Shown here in pieces: positions 3,355-6,194 of a stretch of 6,194 nucleotides of DNA. Origin of the DNA: an uncultured Anaerotignum sp. (lineage in GTDB: Bacteria > Bacillota > Clostridia > Lachnospirales > Anaerotignaceae). The notes below the pieces were generated by a model. The model was given only the letters and a program-made list of their open reading frames with translations, was not told the DNA's origin and made no database searches. Within the stretch, counting starts at the first letter, position 1. Every line of letters starts with the position of its first letter. A program made the position numbers and the translations under genes. The DNA is taken from NCBI RefSeq assembly GCF_934277605.1, contig NZ_CAKQVD010000084.1, forward strand, positions 1 to 6,194, in the 5' to 3' direction.

Positions 3355-6194
3355 ATGTTCTCCAAGCTTTGTATCAGAAAACCCGTCACAACCATTATGA
3401 TTACGCTGATGGTTTTCATTGCCGGGATTGTTTCTTATTTTAATCTGGATCAGGCATTGATGCCGGATATGGATTTGCCCATTGCTGTGGTATCCACCAC
3501 CTATGTGGGCGCCTCCCCCTCGGAAATCGAGGAATTGGTTTCCAAGCCCTTGGAGGAGGGCTTAGGCTCGATTGCCAATGTTGATACCATTACCTCCTAT
3601 TCCGCAACGAATATCTCTATGGTGCTGCTGCAATTTGTGGATGGCACGGATATTGACATGGCGGCTGTTGATATGCGGGACCGCATTGACCAGTTGAAAT
3701 CCTCCCTGCCGGATGATGCGGGAGACCCGACGGTAATCAAAATGGATATCAACGCCATGCCCATTGAAATTGGGGTGAGTGCGGAAAATCTGGATTTGAA
3801 TGCACTCAATGAGCTGCTGGAGGATAATGTGGTGAACCGTTTGGAGCGTATCGAGGGGATTGCCTCCGTAGACCTTTCCGGCGGCATTACCCGTGAGGTG
3901 CGTGTTACGGTTGATCCCGTGAAGCTGGCAGGCTATGGCTTAACCACAAGCAGCATTTCCGGTGTTTTGAAGGCAGAAAACATGAACCTGCCCTCCGGGG
4001 ATTTATCGCAGGGCAACACAACCGTTGCGGTGCGTACCATCGGGGAATTTACCTCTATTCAGGAAATCAATAATCTGCCGATTCCCACATCGAGCGGAGC
4101 GGTCATTCATTTGAGTGATGTTGCCAAGGTGGAGGAAACCGAGGCAGACAGAAGCTCCTTTACCTATATCAACGGGCAAAAGGGGATTTTGGTTTCCGTA
4201 AATAAGCAATCCACCGCCAATTTGGTTAAGGTTAGTGCGGATTTGAAAAAGGAAATTGAAAAATTGCAGAAGGATTATCCCGAGCTGAAAATCAATATGC
4301 TGACGGATACCTCCGAATATATTGAAATGTCCCTGTCCAATATCACAGAGACGGCACTGCTGGCGGCAGTCATTGCCTTCTTCGTACTGCTGCTGTTCTT
4401 GAAAAATGCGGTGACGGCAGGCATTATCGCCGTTTCCATTCCAACCTCTATTATGGCAACCTTCGCCCTGATGTATGCCACGAATATCAACATGAACATG
4501 ATTTCCATGGGCGGTGTCGCCATTGGTATCGGTATGCTGGTAGATAACTCCGTTGTTGTTTTGGATAGTATCTATCAATATTATGAGCGTGGCTATTCTG
4601 CGGCAGAATCGGCGGAAATCGGTGCAAAGGAGGTTTCCATGGCGATCATTGCCTCGACCTTGACAACGGTTGCCGTATTTGTGCCGATGGCATTGGTGGG
4701 GGGTACCACAGGTGCCATGATGAAAAACCTTTCCTTTACCATTGTGTATGCACTGGTGGCCTCGGTGGTGGTTGCGCTGACCTTTGTGCCGATGGCGTGT
4801 GCGCTTTTGCTGAAGCGGGAAACCAAGACGATTGTTTGGAAAAACCTGAAATTCCTTTCCTTCTTGGATCGTTGGGAGGGTGCGATTGATACGCTTTCCA
4901 GAAAATATGAGGGCGTTTTGAAATGGGCATTGCGCCACAGAAGGAAAACCGTTCTGACGGTGCTTCTGGTGTTCGTGCTGAGCCTTTGCTCCGTACCCTT
5001 GGCGGGGATGGACTTCATGGCAAGCATGGACCAAGGGACTGCCAACATTTCGGTTGAGCTGCCCAACGGGACGGATTTGGATACCACAGAGGAAACCACA
5101 TTGGAGGTTTTGTATCGCTTGCAGGATATCCCCGAGGCTGATGTGATTTATGCCAATGTCGGCTCCGGCATGATGAGTGCAGGGACAAACTCCTCGTCCA
5201 TTACCATGAATTTGGTGGACAAAAAGGACAGAAAACGCTCCACAGAGGAGGTCTGTGAGGACATCAAAGGACTTTTGGCGGACATTCCCGGTGCGGATAT
5301 CACTGCCTCTGCCTCCAGCTCTGCAATGGGCTCCTTGGCCTCTGCGGATGTTACCATGAACGTATTTGGTTACGATTCCGAGACATTGATGGATGTGGAA
5401 AAGGAATTGATTGCAAAGCTTTCCAAGGTGAAGGGGCTTTCTGATGTGGAGGGCTCCACAGGCGAAACCGTTCCCGAGGCAAGAGTGACGATTGACAGAA
5501 ATAAGGCATCCCAATACGGCATTACAACTGCCTCTGTTGCGGGTGCGCTGAATACAGCCATTTCCGGCTCTACGGCAACACAGTATAAGCTGGACGGCAC
5601 AGAGATTGATGTTGTCATTCGCTATGATAAGGATGAGGTGAATTATCTGACGGATTTGAATAACCTGACGGTAACCTCGGCTTACGGCACACAGGTGCCC
5701 TTGAGCGACATTGCAACCATCACAATGGACGAAAGTGCAACCACAATCATGCGTGAGAACCAGAAAAACTACATTACCATCAATGCCAATGCGAAGGACA
5801 TGAGCACCAGTGATGCACAAAAGCTGGTGGAAACGGCCCTGGCGGAGATTGAGCTGCCAGATGGCTGCAGCTATGAATTTGGCGGCATGATGGAAATGAT
5901 GAATGACAGCTTCCACAGCCTGCTGACTGCTATGGTGGTTGCGGTGCTGCTGGTATACATGATTATGGCATCGCAGTTTGAATCCCTGCGGTATCCCTTT
6001 ATTGTGATGTTCTCTATGCCCTTGGCGATTACGGGCGCAATCATCGGTCTGCTGATTACGGGCAACACCATTACCATGCCTGCCATGATGGGCTTTGTTA
6101 TGCTGATTGGTATGGTTGTAAATAACGGTATTGTTTTGGTTGACTATACGAATCAGCTGATGGAGCGCGGCATGAACTGCTATGATGCGCTGAC
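3355..6194 (+). CDS. RND-family efflux permease (HAE1/AcrB-like), C terminus cut by window
   Basis: A proton-driven inner-membrane exporter of the resistance-nodulation-division superfamily. ATG at 3355 has AAGGGGG 10 nt upstream, and 946 codons run without a stop to the window edge; family members are about 1000-1050 residues, so TM11-12 and the tail are missing. Visible: TM1 (about 14-30), a large extracytoplasmic loop with the family motif TTYVGASPSEIEELVSKPLE, TM2-6 (about 334-485), TM7 (about 533-551), a second large loop, and TM8-10 (about 856-935). TM4 reads GMLVDNSVVVLD: Asp397 sits where AcrB has Asp407, and Asn398 replaces Asp408. TM10 reads GMVVNNGIVLVDY: Asn923 replaces the AcrB Lys940. 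It is not an obvious heavy-metal (CusA) type, but substrate class is uncertain. The frame is intact throughout. Confidence 0.95.
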   Translation, partial: MFSKLCIRKPVTTIMITLMVFIAGIVSYFNLDQALMPDMDLPIAVVSTTYVGASPSEIEELVSKPLEEGLGSIANVDTITSYSATNISMVLLQFVDGTDIDMAAVDMRDRIDQLKSSLPDDAGDPTVIKMDINAMPIEIGVSAENLDLNALNELLEDNVVNRLERIEGIASVDLSGGITREVRVTVDPVKLAGYGLTTSSISGVLKAENMNLPSGDLSQGNTTVAVRTIGEFTSIQEINNLPIPTSSGAVIHLSDVAKVEETEADRSSFTYINGQKGILVSVNKQSTANLVKVSADLKKEIEKLQKDYPELKINMLTDTSEYIEMSLSNITETALLAAVIAFFVLLLFLKNAVTAGIIAVSIPTSIMATFALMYATNINMNMISMGGVAIGIGMLVDNSVVVLDSIYQYYERGYSAAESAEIGAKEVSMAIIASTLTTVAVFVPMALVGGTTGAMMKNLSFTIVYALVASVVVALTFVPMACALLLKRETKTIVWKNLKFLSFLDRWEGAIDTLSRKYEGVLKWALRHRRKTVLTVLLVFVLSLCSVPLAGMDFMASMDQGTANISVELPNGTDLDTTEETTLEVLYRLQDIPEADVIYANVGSGMMSAGTNSSSITMNLVDKKDRKRSTEEVCEDIKGLLADIPGADITASASSSAMGSLASADVTMNVFGYDSETLMDVEKELIAKLSKVKGLSDVEGSTGETVPEARVTIDRNKASQYGITTASVAGALNTAISGSTATQYKLDGTEIDVVIRYDKDEVNYLTDLNNLTVTSAYGTQVPLSDIATITMDESATTIMRENQKNYITINANAKDMSTSDAQKLVETALAEIELPDGCSYEFGGMMEMMNDSFHSLLTAMVVAVLLVYMIMASQFESLRYPFIVMFSMPLAITGAIIGLLITGNTITMPAMMGFVMLIGMVVNNGIVLVDYTNQLMERGMNCYDAL

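Noticed and set aside
4003..5916. A 637-codon open frame on the minus strand, rich in His, Cys and Gly.
   Set aside because: It lies entirely antisense to the RND permease, whose protein motifs are unmistakable. The composition is what the reverse reading of biased permease codons gives; there is no recognisable domain and no ribosome binding site was evident.
1..6194. CRISPR array, tRNA, rRNA, riboswitch or phage-defence system.
   Set aside because: No regularly spaced repeats, no recognisable RNA-gene fold and no defence-type gene were found in the window on reading both strands.

Overview
The window looks like a chromosomal segment of a low-to-mid GC Firmicute, most likely an anaerobic clostridial or Lachnospiraceae-like lineage. 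The reasons are strong AGGAGG-type ribosome binding sites before every gene, a DegV-family protein, a lipoprotein-type efflux adaptor, and a clearly AT-richer IS200/IS605 element beside more GC-balanced housekeeping and efflux genes. This placement is inference; no rRNA or marker gene is present.

Layout. Positions 1-588 (minus strand) are the left-end part of an IS200/IS605-family insertion sequence. It carries a nearly complete single-tyrosine HUH transposase (tnpA, 1-461, running off the window) and a structured leader and left end (462-588). A rho-independent terminator (601-633) separates it from a minus-strand DegV-family fatty-acid-binding protein gene (639-1532). A 228-bp divergent intergenic region (1533-1760) holds a promoter candidate for degV, a well-formed promoter for the rightward operon, and a 32-bp-period tandem repeat with a near-perfect palindrome that looks like a MarR operator. 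The rightward operon is: MarR-family repressor (1761-2240), lipoprotein RND adaptor (2237-3349, ATGA overlap with marR), and RND permease (3355 to beyond 6194, 946 codons visible).

How the genes work together. The operon reads as a self-regulated efflux cassette. The MarR protein probably binds the palindromic repeats over its own promoter and releases on binding a small hydrophobic ligand. This would induce the adaptor and the proton-driven RND pump. No outer-membrane factor gene is visible, which fits a monoderm-type two-component RND pump, although genes beyond 6194 cannot be seen. DegV is transcribed divergently and its promoter lies next to the same repeats, so shared control is possible but unproven.

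Nothing here is clearly a new system. The most informative non-coding structures are the long hairpin that buries the tnpA ribosome binding site, the guide/cleavage-site complementarity that places the IS end at 588, and the tandem operator over the marR promoter.
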